From: JBCDIQ01 sp039024295
GTDB taxonomy: Bacteria > Bacteroidota > Bacteroidia > J057
Reading direction: 5' to 3'
NCBI GenBank assembly: GCA_039024295.1
Contig: JBCDIQ010000120.1
Location: 1 to 14,373 of the forward strand
DNA length: 14,373 nt
Shown here: positions 6,390 through 12,987 of the stretch, piece by piece
Layout of the letters: every line of letters starts with the position of its first letter
Position numbering within the stretch: position 1 is the first letter of the stretch
The notes under the pieces: model-generated
Database searches by the model: none
The model's input: only the letters and a program-made list of their open reading frames with translations
Told to the model about the DNA's origin: nothing
Made by a program: the position numbers and the translations under genes

Positions 6390-6908
6390 ATGGGTTTATT
6401 AGACCAAAAAACGGGAGAAGGGAATGTTATCATTGCTCCCTTGGAAGACTTGCTGAATTGGGCAAGGTTATCCTCCCTGTGGCCCATGGGGTTTGGGTTG
6501 GCCTGCTGCGCCATTGAGATGATGGCAACCAACGCCAGCCATTATGACCTGGACCGGATTGGCGTATTTCCCAGGCCTTCCCCTCGGCAGTCGGATGTGA
6601 TGATTGTAGCCGGGACAGTCACCTTTAAAATGGCAGATCGGATTCGTCGCCTTTATGAGCAAATGCCTGAACCTCGTTATGTGATTTCCATGGGTTCCTG
6701 TGCCACCTGCGGCGGTCCGTATTGGGAGCATGGTTACCATGTAGTGAAAGGGGTCGATCGCATCATTCCAGTAGATGTGTATGTGCCCGGATGTCCCCCA
6801 AGGCCAGAAGCCCTGTTAGGCGGATTTTTGAAGCTACAAGAAAAGATCAGGCAGGAGACGCTTCTGGTCCCTGATTTTCCCAAGGAAACCCCTAAACGGT
6901 CTGCATGA
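6390..6908 (+). CDS. nuoB: NADH-quinone oxidoreductase subunit B (NuoB)
   Basis: The 172-residue complex I subunit that carries iron-sulfur cluster N2, the last electron carrier before quinone, in the peripheral arm at the membrane. The four cluster ligands are present: adjacent Cys39-Cys40 (GLACCAIEMM), Cys104 (MGSCATCGG) and Cys135 (VPGCPPRPEA). FPRPSPRQSDVMIVAGTVT (60-78) is the strongly conserved core. Length and start are normal. nuoA would usually precede it but is absent; the upstream region is non-coding. Its TGA overlaps the nuoC ATG (ATGA), so the pair is translationally coupled. A promoter lies directly upstream. Menaquinone is the likely electron acceptor, consistent with mqnC nearby, though that link is inference. 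Confidence 0.97.
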   Translation: MGLLDQKTGEGNVIIAPLEDLLNWARLSSLWPMGFGLACCAIEMMATNASHYDLDRIGVFPRPSPRQSDVMIVAGTVTFKMADRIRRLYEQMPEPRYVISMGSCATCGGPYWEHGYHVVKGVDRIIPVDVYVPGCPPRPEALLGGFLKLQEKIRQETLLVPDFPKETPKRSA

Positions 6909-7411
6909 TGGAAGGCTTTAACCGCATCTTTTCCCTGTTGAAGGAATCTTTCGGTGAGGACTTCTTTCCTTCTCATGATGCTGAAGCAAAACAGCCATGG
7001 ATTGAAGTAGGACCTGATCATTTAGTTGAGGTGTGCCAGTTTCTCTACCAGGACGAGCGATGTTACTTTGACTACCTGAGCTGCCTTTCTGGCGTAGATT
7101 ACGGCCTCGCAGCAGAAAAGATGGGGGTGGTTTACCACATCAGGTCTTTGGTACATGAGCAGGATTTGGTGCTGAAGTGTTTTGTATCCAGGCCTGAACC
7201 AGGAAAAGAACTACCGGTTATTCCTTCGATTTCACACATTTGGAAGGCGGCTGACTGGCACGAGCGCGAAGCCTATGACCTCGTGGGGATCAGGTTTGAG
7301 GGGCATCCGGATTTACGACGGATCCTGATGGCAGATGATTGGGAAGGGCACCCCCTAAGGAAGGATTACAAGCCTGGAGATACCTACCATGGAATTGAGA
7401 TAGAATATTGA
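6905..7411 (+). CDS. nuoC: NADH-quinone oxidoreductase subunit C (NuoC)
   Basis: A 168-residue complex I 30 kDa subunit, part of the peripheral arm next to NuoD and NuoB. The family signature is clear in the C-terminal part: HEREAYDLVGIRFEGHPDLR (~119-138) followed by RILMADDWEGHPLRKDY. The N-terminal portion (FDYLSCLSGVDYG, VVYHIRSL) matches the rest of the domain. It is a stand-alone NuoC, not fused to NuoD as in some bacteria. Two start codons, at 6905 (ATGA overlap with nuoB) and 6908, differ by one residue. nuoD should follow in a standard operon, but the next gene is convergent and its stop is only six bases away, so this nuo unit ends here. Confidence 0.95.
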   Translation: MMEGFNRIFSLLKESFGEDFFPSHDAEAKQPWIEVGPDHLVEVCQFLYQDERCYFDYLSCLSGVDYGLAAEKMGVVYHIRSLVHEQDLVLKCFVSRPEPGKELPVIPSISHIWKAADWHEREAYDLVGIRFEGHPDLRRILMADDWEGHPLRKDYKPGDTYHGIEIEY

Positions 7412-7417
7412 CAGAAT

Positions 7418-7921
7418 CTATTTGAGCGACTTTTTGGGATATCTCATTTGATGAAGTACCTTCTTTGAGGCAAACCCGAAAGTCTTCCAAATTTCCAGTC
7501 CTTTTGCCTCAAGGATTCCCCCAATAACCTCCACCCGCTGGCGGTCATGATTTAGCAAATCATCTGCTGTCGGCTTGGTTTTGCCCTTGCTAAAGGCTTT
7601 CAACTGGTCTTGGCTTACGCTAAACACCACACGATCGATACGCGCCCAGTGAATGGCTCCACAACACATCATGCAAGGCTCCACCGTGCAGTAAAGGGTA
7701 TGCCCTTTGAGCTCAATGCATTGATTTGCCTGACAGTATTCACTGATGAGGGTTAGTTCTGCATGGGCACTTGGATCAGAGTAGGCGATGCTCTTATCTC
7801 CAGAGCTGGCAACAAGCTGGTCCTGAAAAATCAAGATGCATCCAAACGGCGCTTCTCCCTGCTTGCCAGCTTCATAAGCCATCTGGATGGCCATCTTCAT
7901 CCAGTGAGTATGGGGTTTCAT
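7418..7921 (-). CDS. CMP/dCMP-type nucleoside deaminase (TadA/guanine deaminase-like)
   Basis: A 167-residue zinc-dependent deaminase. The zinc and catalytic motif HAE is at His53-Ala-Glu55 (DPSAHAEL) and PCxxC at Cys83 and Cys86 (VEPCMMCCGAIHWARI). The substrate is uncertain: DPSAHAEL and the CGAIHWARIDRVVFSVS stretch suit small guanine deaminases and stand-alone nucleoside deaminases at least as well as the tRNA wobble enzyme TadA. The tail after ~105 (KAFSKGKTKPTADDLLNHD) is unlike the basic RNA-binding tail of typical TadA. It acts in the cytosol. It is transcribed toward nuoC with a six-base gap and no terminator between them, so convergent transcripts will overlap. The upstream gene on the same strand ends 68 bases away; a weak -7-like box (TATATTGG) lies just before the start. 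Confidence 0.82.
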   Translation of the reverse strand: MKPHTHWMKMAIQMAYEAGKQGEAPFGCILIFQDQLVASSGDKSIAYSDPSAHAELTLISEYCQANQCIELKGHTLYCTVEPCMMCCGAIHWARIDRVVFSVSQDQLKAFSKGKTKPTADDLLNHDRQRVEVIGGILEAKGLEIWKTFGFASKKVLHQMRYPKKSLK

Positions 7922-7989
7922 ACACCAATATACTCAGTTTAAAACGATGTTGATGGGTTTGCTTATTCTCAATGGTGGCCAATGAGGGG

Positions 7990-8499
7990 TCACGCGCGTT
8001 TAAATATCTTTTTTCTCAGCACCACAAATACAAGAAATAGCAAGGAAGCTACGCCCAAGATCCCCACAGTCCACATCATGGTTTTTGTGATCTCAGAAGA
8101 AGCAGGAGGCATGCCCGCCCCAAGTAGCTTGAGCTCTTGGGAAGCATCTGCTTCTGAAAGGTTTCCCATGCAGGCATCTGTGTATTTGGTGTTATACTTC
8201 TTTTTAAGGAAAATAAGGTAGGTGCCTCCCTGATCAAATACGGCTCCACAATTCTTTTCGAATGGCGAATTGGCTACCAAAAATTTGTCGGTAGGATTTT
8301 TCCAGCTCTCAAGGACTTCAAAGGAATATTTTTGCCCACCAGATACCCAGTTGGTTTCTGCTCCAATCACTTTACCTCTGAAAACCAAATCTGCCCGGGA
8401 AAAAGCAGAATCAAGGCCCGGGTTTGGACAATCGCACGCATTCAGGAGATGGAAAGAACCCAGAAAAACACATGCAAGCATCAACACCTTCAAGTACAT
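7990..8499 (-). CDS. TIMP/netrin-like (NTR) domain protein with signal peptide and C-terminal membrane helix
   Basis: A 169-residue exported protein. The N-terminus is a signal peptide ending LLNAC, so the mature protein starts at Cys22 either as a lipoprotein or as the bare N-terminal cysteine of a TIMP-like domain. The CxC start (Cys22, Cys24) with later Cys84 and Cys110 matches the TIMP pattern, in which the first two cysteines pair with partners ~60-95 residues on. FSRADLVFRGKVIG (33-46) is the usual first-strand sequence of this OB-fold family. A transmembrane helix (~142-161) ends in LRKKIFKRA, so the domain would be outside and the tail in the cytosol. Function in bacteria is unknown; binding of a protease or other partner at the envelope is speculation. 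A weak -7-like box (minus strand, 8529-8523) lies upstream. Confidence 0.72.
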   Translation of the reverse strand: MYLKVLMLACVFLGSFHLLNACDCPNPGLDSAFSRADLVFRGKVIGAETNWVSGGQKYSFEVLESWKNPTDKFLVANSPFEKNCGAVFDQGGTYLIFLKKKYNTKYTDACMGNLSEADASQELKLLGAGMPPASSEITKTMMWTVGILGVASLLFLVFVVLRKKIFKRA

Positions 8500-8631
8500 A
8501 ATGGAAAATTGCTAGTACAGCGCAAGGTAACGTGTAAAACGCACCAAAACCAAGTGAATACTTGAAGGACTGCTCTTGGCAATAAATTGTTATCAGGAAA
8601 CCCTATGTTTTCGCTGTGGATGAAGTGTACA

Positions 8632-9855
8632 TCACCACTTCACGAAAGGAGTAGAGACCCATTCTCTATCCTGCGTAAAAGCAGAGAGAAAGTACCCTCC
8701 ACGTGGCAATTCATTCACCGAAAGTGCGATCTGATCAACTCCATTTGATATAGGCTGATTGATCCATTCTCTTCCTGTAGCGTCAAATACACTTACTGAA
8801 GCTACGTCTGACAAGGAGGTCAAGTTTATCCATAAATCATCACTTGCGGGGTTTGGGAACACGCGAAGTACAACCGATTCAAGCGGATTCTCAATGGAGG
8901 TCGTAGATTCTGGAAAAAACCAGGCTCTGCGAACGGCTTCCCCTAAAGTAATACCAGAGCTGGGGGACTGTCCCTCGACAAATATAGAAGGAGTTGAAGT
9001 TAGGGAAATTAGAAACGCTTGATCTGAAACCGGGTCGTAGGCGATAGGAGCGTTCCTTTCGATGGAAACAGTGGGCATAAATCCCTGCTGAGGCGAGTAA
9101 AAAGTGGGAAAATCGTAGCATAAGAGTTTGTCTTTGGCCCAAACCGGAGCGAAAAAGCTACCAAATCCATCTGCAAATAAAGCGGAGTCGCTTTCCAGGG
9201 TTCGCCGGTTAATTGTCATCAAAGATGAACGAATTGCACCTGTTGCATAATCGTAGTAGACATAAATATCATCAGGACTGGCCGCTAAATATTGAGGGAA
9301 AGCGGCAAATGCCCAATGAGGGGATAACCGAACCACCGCTAATGTATCTTCCAGGTCCAAATCTACCACCACTACTCTATCTTGTAACAGCAGGTAAGCC
9401 CGACTGTCTGCTACTAACAAATCTACGGGTGTCTGGTCCACGATAGAAGTATCTTGCAGAATGGTTGTGACTTGCTGATGTCCGGCTTTTGTGTCGTAAA
9501 TGCGAAGGAAGGGAGGTTGATCGGCAGCTACCACCACTCGGTCGTCCCATGGTTCAACCCACCTGGCATCAGCGTTGAGAATGGTGCTTTCAAAGGTAAG
9601 GTCCTTCTCGTTGAAAACTTTTAGGGAACGATTTCCTTGTTGAAGGTCACCCGCCAGGAACAGCTTCCCTCTGTTTCTAGCGATATCAGAGGTAGCAGAA
9701 CTGTCAATCACAGTAGAAGCACCGGAGGGAAAAGAGATGGCATAGGCACGCCCCTGATTGGCTCCCACGGTAAATAATGTGCCATTTTGACCCATTGCCA
9801 ATTGGAAAAAGCAACTGAGAACCAAGAGTAGCAAGGGGCGTAAAGGCGTTTTCAT
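8632..9855 (-). CDS. Secreted protein with T9SS C-terminal sorting domain, probable beta-propeller
   Basis: A 407-residue secreted protein of unknown function. From the ATG at 9855 it has a classic signal peptide, MKTPLRPLLLLVLSCFFQLA, then MGQ at the probable cleavage site; a GTG start at 9885 would add ten residues before it and is less likely. The middle (~30-310) is beta-rich with repeated hydrophobic-aspartate strands (GKLFLAGDL, DRVVVAADQPPFLRIYD, DRVVVVDLD, DDIYVYYDYATG), which suggests a beta-propeller or YncE-like fold. The last ~77 residues are a type A T9SS sorting domain: VFPNPASDDLWINL, then SVSVFDATGRE and LPRGGYFLS, ending FVKW. It is therefore exported by Sec and released or attached by the type IX system. 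An 18-base palindrome lies 65-82 bases upstream. It is the second of two adjacent T9SS cargo genes, each probably a separate transcript. Confidence 0.8.
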   Translation of the reverse strand: MKTPLRPLLLLVLSCFFQLAMGQNGTLFTVGANQGRAYAISFPSGASTVIDSSATSDIARNRGKLFLAGDLQQGNRSLKVFNEKDLTFESTILNADARWVEPWDDRVVVAADQPPFLRIYDTKAGHQQVTTILQDTSIVDQTPVDLLVADSRAYLLLQDRVVVVDLDLEDTLAVVRLSPHWAFAAFPQYLAASPDDIYVYYDYATGAIRSSLMTINRRTLESDSALFADGFGSFFAPVWAKDKLLCYDFPTFYSPQQGFMPTVSIERNAPIAYDPVSDQAFLISLTSTPSIFVEGQSPSSGITLGEAVRRAWFFPESTTSIENPLESVVLRVFPNPASDDLWINLTSLSDVASVSVFDATGREWINQPISNGVDQIALSVNELPRGGYFLSAFTQDREWVSTPFVKW

Positions 9856-9919
9856 GACGGCCGAATTTACCAGATAACGAACCATTTGGCGTACAAGTTG
9901 GGGTTTCCAATCAATTTCT

Positions 9920-9937
9920 CTGTCATAAGTATGACAG
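9920..9937. promoter_or_regulatory. 18-base palindrome (operator-like) upstream of T9SS gene
   Basis: CTGTCATAAGTATGACAG has 8 bp arms around a central AG. Read as TGTCA-N6-TGACA it has the geometry of CRP/FNR-family sites. It lies 65-82 bases before the start of the minus-strand gene at 9855 and downstream of the terminator of the preceding gene, a good position for a promoter-associated operator. A related palindrome precedes the other T9SS gene. Confidence 0.5.
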
Positions 9938-9963
9938 AAGGGCTATTTTGTGGAGTGAAGCGG

Positions 9964-9997
9964 AAAAAATAACCCGGGAACTGCTCCTGTTCCCGGG
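9964..9997 (-). terminator. Rho-independent terminator of the 623-residue T9SS gene
   Basis: Read on the minus strand, CCCGGGAAC pairs with GTTCCCGGG (9 bp, 9997-9989 with 9981-9973) around a seven-base loop and is followed by TTATTTTTT. It begins 25 bases after the TGA/TAA end of the minus-strand gene at 10022, so that transcript ends before the next T9SS gene. Confidence 0.88.
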
Positions 9998-10021
9998 CCC
10001 ACACACAAACTATAGCCGTGC

Positions 10022-11893
10022 TTAACGCACCACTAATTTGCCCCTTGCAAGTACCTGTGCTTGCTGGCTGAGTTCAACCATATAGGTACCTGGGGTCAAT
10101 TGCTCCCGATAAAGGGTAACCTGACCGTCATTTTGTTCATAGGAAATATCTATTTCCTGCCCCTGAAGGCTGTACAGCTTCACCGCTAAGTCTTTCTGGT
10201 TGGGCAGACGAGTGTCCAGTCTGATGGTAGCTTCATCTGACATGGGGTTGGGATACAGGGTGAAGGATACCCCTTCATCAACCCTCGGAGCCGATGCCAG
10301 TACATCAGCGTTTCTCATCAGGTGGTTAAAACGGGTTCCAGTGGATTGACCGGTGTTGATGACTGTGAAAGCACCTGCCAAGATCAACTCGTTTTTGTAA
10401 ACGGTCGCTGAGCGTACCGCTCCATTCGGGTCTACAATGGGGGAAAGCCCGGGTAATCCTGGCGTGTAGACACCCGCATGCTTGCCAAAGAATAGGCCAC
10501 CTCCTGTTCCGAAATAGCCCGTTGCCACGAGCTTGCCGTTTAGTACTTGAAGCTTGCGAACATGTTCATTTTCAGTTGCTTGGAAGATACGCGCAAAATT
10601 GGTGTCGACTAAGTTTGGCGTCCAAGAACCATTTTGCCAACTGGCCAGCCCAAATTTTCCTTTTCCTTCCTGGTCAAAGAAATTTCCTCCAGCATATAAA
10701 GCAGTATCGGTACTGGCAAGCGTGTAGACGGGTGCGTCCAGGCTGGGCCCGCTTCCTTCTGGGGCCTCCCATTTGACCCCGTTCCAACGGGCTACATATT
10801 GAAGGGCGTCCGTTCCTGCACCACTCATAAAATCACCACCGGCATAGAGCATTCCCTTATGGGTAGCAAGTGAATAAGTGAGGCCGCTAATTTCTGCTCC
10901 CACTTTGTTCCATGCGTTCATGTTGGGGTCGTATTTCGCAACACCAATATAGATGATGCCACTCATCTCACCAGCGGCGTACAACTCACCATTGTGGACA
11001 TGGAGGTCATAGATCGGTCCTACCGCAATGGAGGAATAGGTCCAGGTACTGCCGTCCCATTTTGCCAGGTTTACAGGGTTGCTAAAACCATCCAGTAGGT
11101 TACCGCCAACCCATAGGGCGCCTTGAAAAAAGGTCATGTCCTCTATGGTCCCTTGAACCCCATTCCCAATAGCAGAAAATGTGGTTCCATCCCAGCGAGC
11201 GATTCCCTGGCAATTAACCCCATTTGCCTGGGTAAAGTCCCCTGCTACAATCAAGGTGTTATCGGATGGGTCGTTCAACATGGCCTGAACATCTCCATCT
11301 GTTCCAGATCCGAGGCCGTTCCAGATGGTCGTTGGAGGATAGCCCGGCTGAATCCATGCGAGTTCTTCGAGGGTAAATCCATGTTCAGCTGCCCAAACAG
11401 GCAGTGCCGGGTCCTTGATTTCTCGGATGTAGGCGTAATTGGTTTCCCGATGTACCCGCTGAGCATCCTCCTGGTATCCACTGGCAATCATCAGATACCC
11501 CACGGCACAGGCAGTGCCTTTGTGGTCAATGAAGTAGGGTTGACGCTGGGGATGGTATAAATTGATGGGGAAAGTGCCTGCCTTCCAATAAGCGTTTAAT
11601 TCGTCCAGCATTTGATGCCGCTTGGTCAGTTGAGCGGAAGAAATTCCTTCAGGTTGGCGATTGCGCAGGTAGCTTTCCACCAGCATCAGGTGCATGCGGA
11701 TACGGTCATTATCAGAATCAAAGCTGATCCTTTCCAGTAAAAAATCGGTAGCAGGAACTTGGTGGTTCCATTCTTTGTTGACTTCCACCAAGTGACTGTA
11801 CAAGGTGGCAGGTTCATGAGGGTTCAGGGCGAACAGCTGCTGGCCCAGGCATAACAGTACCAGCACCAAACTGATGGGTTTGATTCGTTTCAT
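10022..11893 (-). CDS. Secreted T9SS protein: uncharacterised N-terminal domain plus seven-unit propeller
   Basis: A 623-residue secreted protein. The signal peptide covers residues ~1-22 (ISLVLVLLCLGQQLFA). Residues ~28-187 form a helical domain with fixed-looking motifs FIDHKGTACAVGYL (121-134) and HGFTLEELAWIQPGY (171-185), a pairing I associate with other Bacteroidota T9SS proteins but with no known function. Residues ~200-540 hold seven repeats whose core strand is L-Y/I/W-x-A/G-G-x-F: at 214, 260, 304, 349, 399, 455 and 503, about 45-56 residues apart, several followed by ARWDG-T-W. Seven units predict a seven-bladed beta-propeller. Residues 542-623 are a T9SS sorting domain (LYPNPMSDEATI, VKLYSLQGQEI, LTPGTYMVEL, ending KLVVR). 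The stop is followed by a strong terminator and the start is preceded by a palindrome. A binding or adhesin role at the cell surface is inferred only from architecture. Confidence 0.85.
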   Translation of the reverse strand: MKRIKPISLVLVLLCLGQQLFALNPHEPATLYSHLVEVNKEWNHQVPATDFLLERISFDSDNDRIRMHLMLVESYLRNRQPEGISSAQLTKRHQMLDELNAYWKAGTFPINLYHPQRQPYFIDHKGTACAVGYLMIASGYQEDAQRVHRETNYAYIREIKDPALPVWAAEHGFTLEELAWIQPGYPPTTIWNGLGSGTDGDVQAMLNDPSDNTLIVAGDFTQANGVNCQGIARWDGTTFSAIGNGVQGTIEDMTFFQGALWVGGNLLDGFSNPVNLAKWDGSTWTYSSIAVGPIYDLHVHNGELYAAGEMSGIIYIGVAKYDPNMNAWNKVGAEISGLTYSLATHKGMLYAGGDFMSGAGTDALQYVARWNGVKWEAPEGSGPSLDAPVYTLASTDTALYAGGNFFDQEGKGKFGLASWQNGSWTPNLVDTNFARIFQATENEHVRKLQVLNGKLVATGYFGTGGGLFFGKHAGVYTPGLPGLSPIVDPNGAVRSATVYKNELILAGAFTVINTGQSTGTRFNHLMRNADVLASAPRVDEGVSFTLYPNPMSDEATIRLDTRLPNQKDLAVKLYSLQGQEIDISYEQNDGQVTLYREQLTPGTYMVELSQQAQVLARGKLVVR

Positions 11894-12206
11894 GAATAAA
11901 ATGTTGAATTAAAACAGGTCGTGTGTTTAGATGCCCGGTGTCACATCTTGTGACAAGAACGATCAATAAGTAGAAGTCTCCGTGTACAAGCGTATTGGAT
12001 TAAGTAAATAGCCAGTGATACAGAAGTTGTCACTATTTGGGACTATCTCTTTTTTCCAAGTACAGCCGTATCTTCTTAACGCATGCACCCCATCATTCGC
12101 TGCGCAAGTTGAGTAATTTTTCATCTTAGAATTGAAAAATGGGTTGAGGCAGCTATTGATAATTTTAACGGGTCTTATATAGTACCTTGGGAAAACTAAC
12201 TGTAAC
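11894..12206. other. Gene-free divergent region between T9SS gene and macro-domain gene
   Basis: This 313-base stretch separates divergent genes and contains no supported gene. It holds the palindrome at 11939-11955 and an inverted repeat, ATTTTTCA (12116-12123) with TGAAAAAT (12133-12140). A -7-like box TACCTTGG (12183-12190, 7 of 8 matches to TAnnTTTG) lies 16 bases before the macro-domain start and may serve that gene. A 53-codon minus-strand frame (12124-11963) is open but resembles nothing I recognise. Confidence 0.45.
11939..11955. promoter_or_regulatory. 17-base palindrome (operator-like) upstream of T9SS gene
   Basis: TGTCACATCTTGTGACA has perfect 7 bp arms around TCT. It lies 46-62 bases before the minus-strand start at 11893 and shares the TGTCA...TGACA ends with the palindrome at 9920-9937, but with one extra base between the pentamers (7 instead of 6). 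It could also act on the divergent macro-domain gene. Confidence 0.5.
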
Positions 12207-12863
12207 ATGCATATGAATCCGTTCAACAAATACAAAAGACTGAAGGCGTTTGGCCTAAGGAAAACGGGGAATATCCTCAGGATTTCCATTAGAGATAAAA
12301 ACCTGGAGTTCTGCACAATCGTGGCCAATCATTTTCGTCAGATGACTGATATTGAGGTAATTCATGGCGACTTATTTTGCTCAAAGGCTGATGCCGTTGT
12401 AAGTCCTGCCAATAGTTTTGGTGATATGGGAGGAGGAGTAGATCGGGCAATTGATAATTTCTACCAGGGAAATGCTCAACAAAAAGCAAGGTCAGCAATC
12501 ATTGGTCATTTTTTGGGAGAACTTCCCGTTGGAATGGCGCACATCCTTGAGATGGAATCCAAAAAGTTTCCTCACCTCATTCTGGCTCCAACTATGCGGG
12601 TCCCTGGAAAATTAGAGCAGACGTCCATTAATGCTTATTTGGCCATGCGCGCTATGCTGGTTCAGGTACACCTGTTCAACAAGAGAAGCAACGATTCAAT
12701 CCAAACCATCGCCATGCCGGGCCTGGGAATAGGCGTGGGAGGAATGGCCTATGAACAGGCAGCATTCCAGATGCTGACCGCCTATCACAATATCATCGGG
12801 GGAAGATTGGAAGCGGATCGTTCACCCTATGCAGGCACCGTTCAGGAAGTAGGAAAAGCATGA
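12207..12863 (+). CDS. Macro-domain protein (ADP-ribose-binding fold)
   Basis: A 218-residue protein with a macro domain, the fold that binds ADP-ribose or removes it from proteins, nucleic acids or O-acetyl-ADP-ribose. GDLF (54-57) begins the domain, VVSPANSFGDMGGGVDRAI (64-82) is the ADP-ribose-binding and catalytic loop with Asn69, triple glycine 75-77 and Asp79, and MPGLGIGVGGM (170-180) is the phosphate loop. The N-terminal ~45 residues look like an extra strand and helix before the domain (ILRISIRDKN then IEVIHGD), as in some phage-type macro proteins, so the ATG at 12207 is kept; ATG at 12213 is also possible, and ATG at 12342 would start directly at the domain. No toxin or ADP-ribosyltransferase gene is adjacent, so a DarTG-like pair is not supported. 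Substrate unknown; the next gene is convergent. Confidence 0.85.
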   Translation: MHMNPFNKYKRLKAFGLRKTGNILRISIRDKNLEFCTIVANHFRQMTDIEVIHGDLFCSKADAVVSPANSFGDMGGGVDRAIDNFYQGNAQQKARSAIIGHFLGELPVGMAHILEMESKKFPHLILAPTMRVPGKLEQTSINAYLAMRAMLVQVHLFNKRSNDSIQTIAMPGLGIGVGGMAYEQAAFQMLTAYHNIIGGRLEADRSPYAGTVQEVGKA

Positions 12864-12987
12864 AATTCAAGGACTATTACCAGTTTTTCGTATTTGCTTA
12901 TGAAATAAGGCACAAGCTCATCAAATGAGATTGGGCATCTGAGCTAATCTGTATTAACAATGGGAACAAGAAATGAAGTTTTTTGCC

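Noticed and set aside
8621..8642. TGAAGTG/CACTTCA hairpin at the end of the minus-strand T9SS gene
   Set aside because: The 7 bp stem overlaps the stop codon and has no following T-run on the minus strand, so it was not called a terminator.
11963..12328. 121-codon open frame on the minus strand, with an internal ATG at 12124 giving 53 residues
   Set aside because: It overlaps the start of the well-supported macro-domain gene, has no recognisable domain, and its composition looks like chance translation.
12864..12987. Possible terminator between the macro and proline dehydrogenase genes (CTCAT/ATGAG hairpin; ATAAGGCA at 12905 and TGCCTTAT at 12984)
   Set aside because: The hairpin is only 5 bp with no T-run, and the second pair is separated by 71 bases, so neither is convincing.
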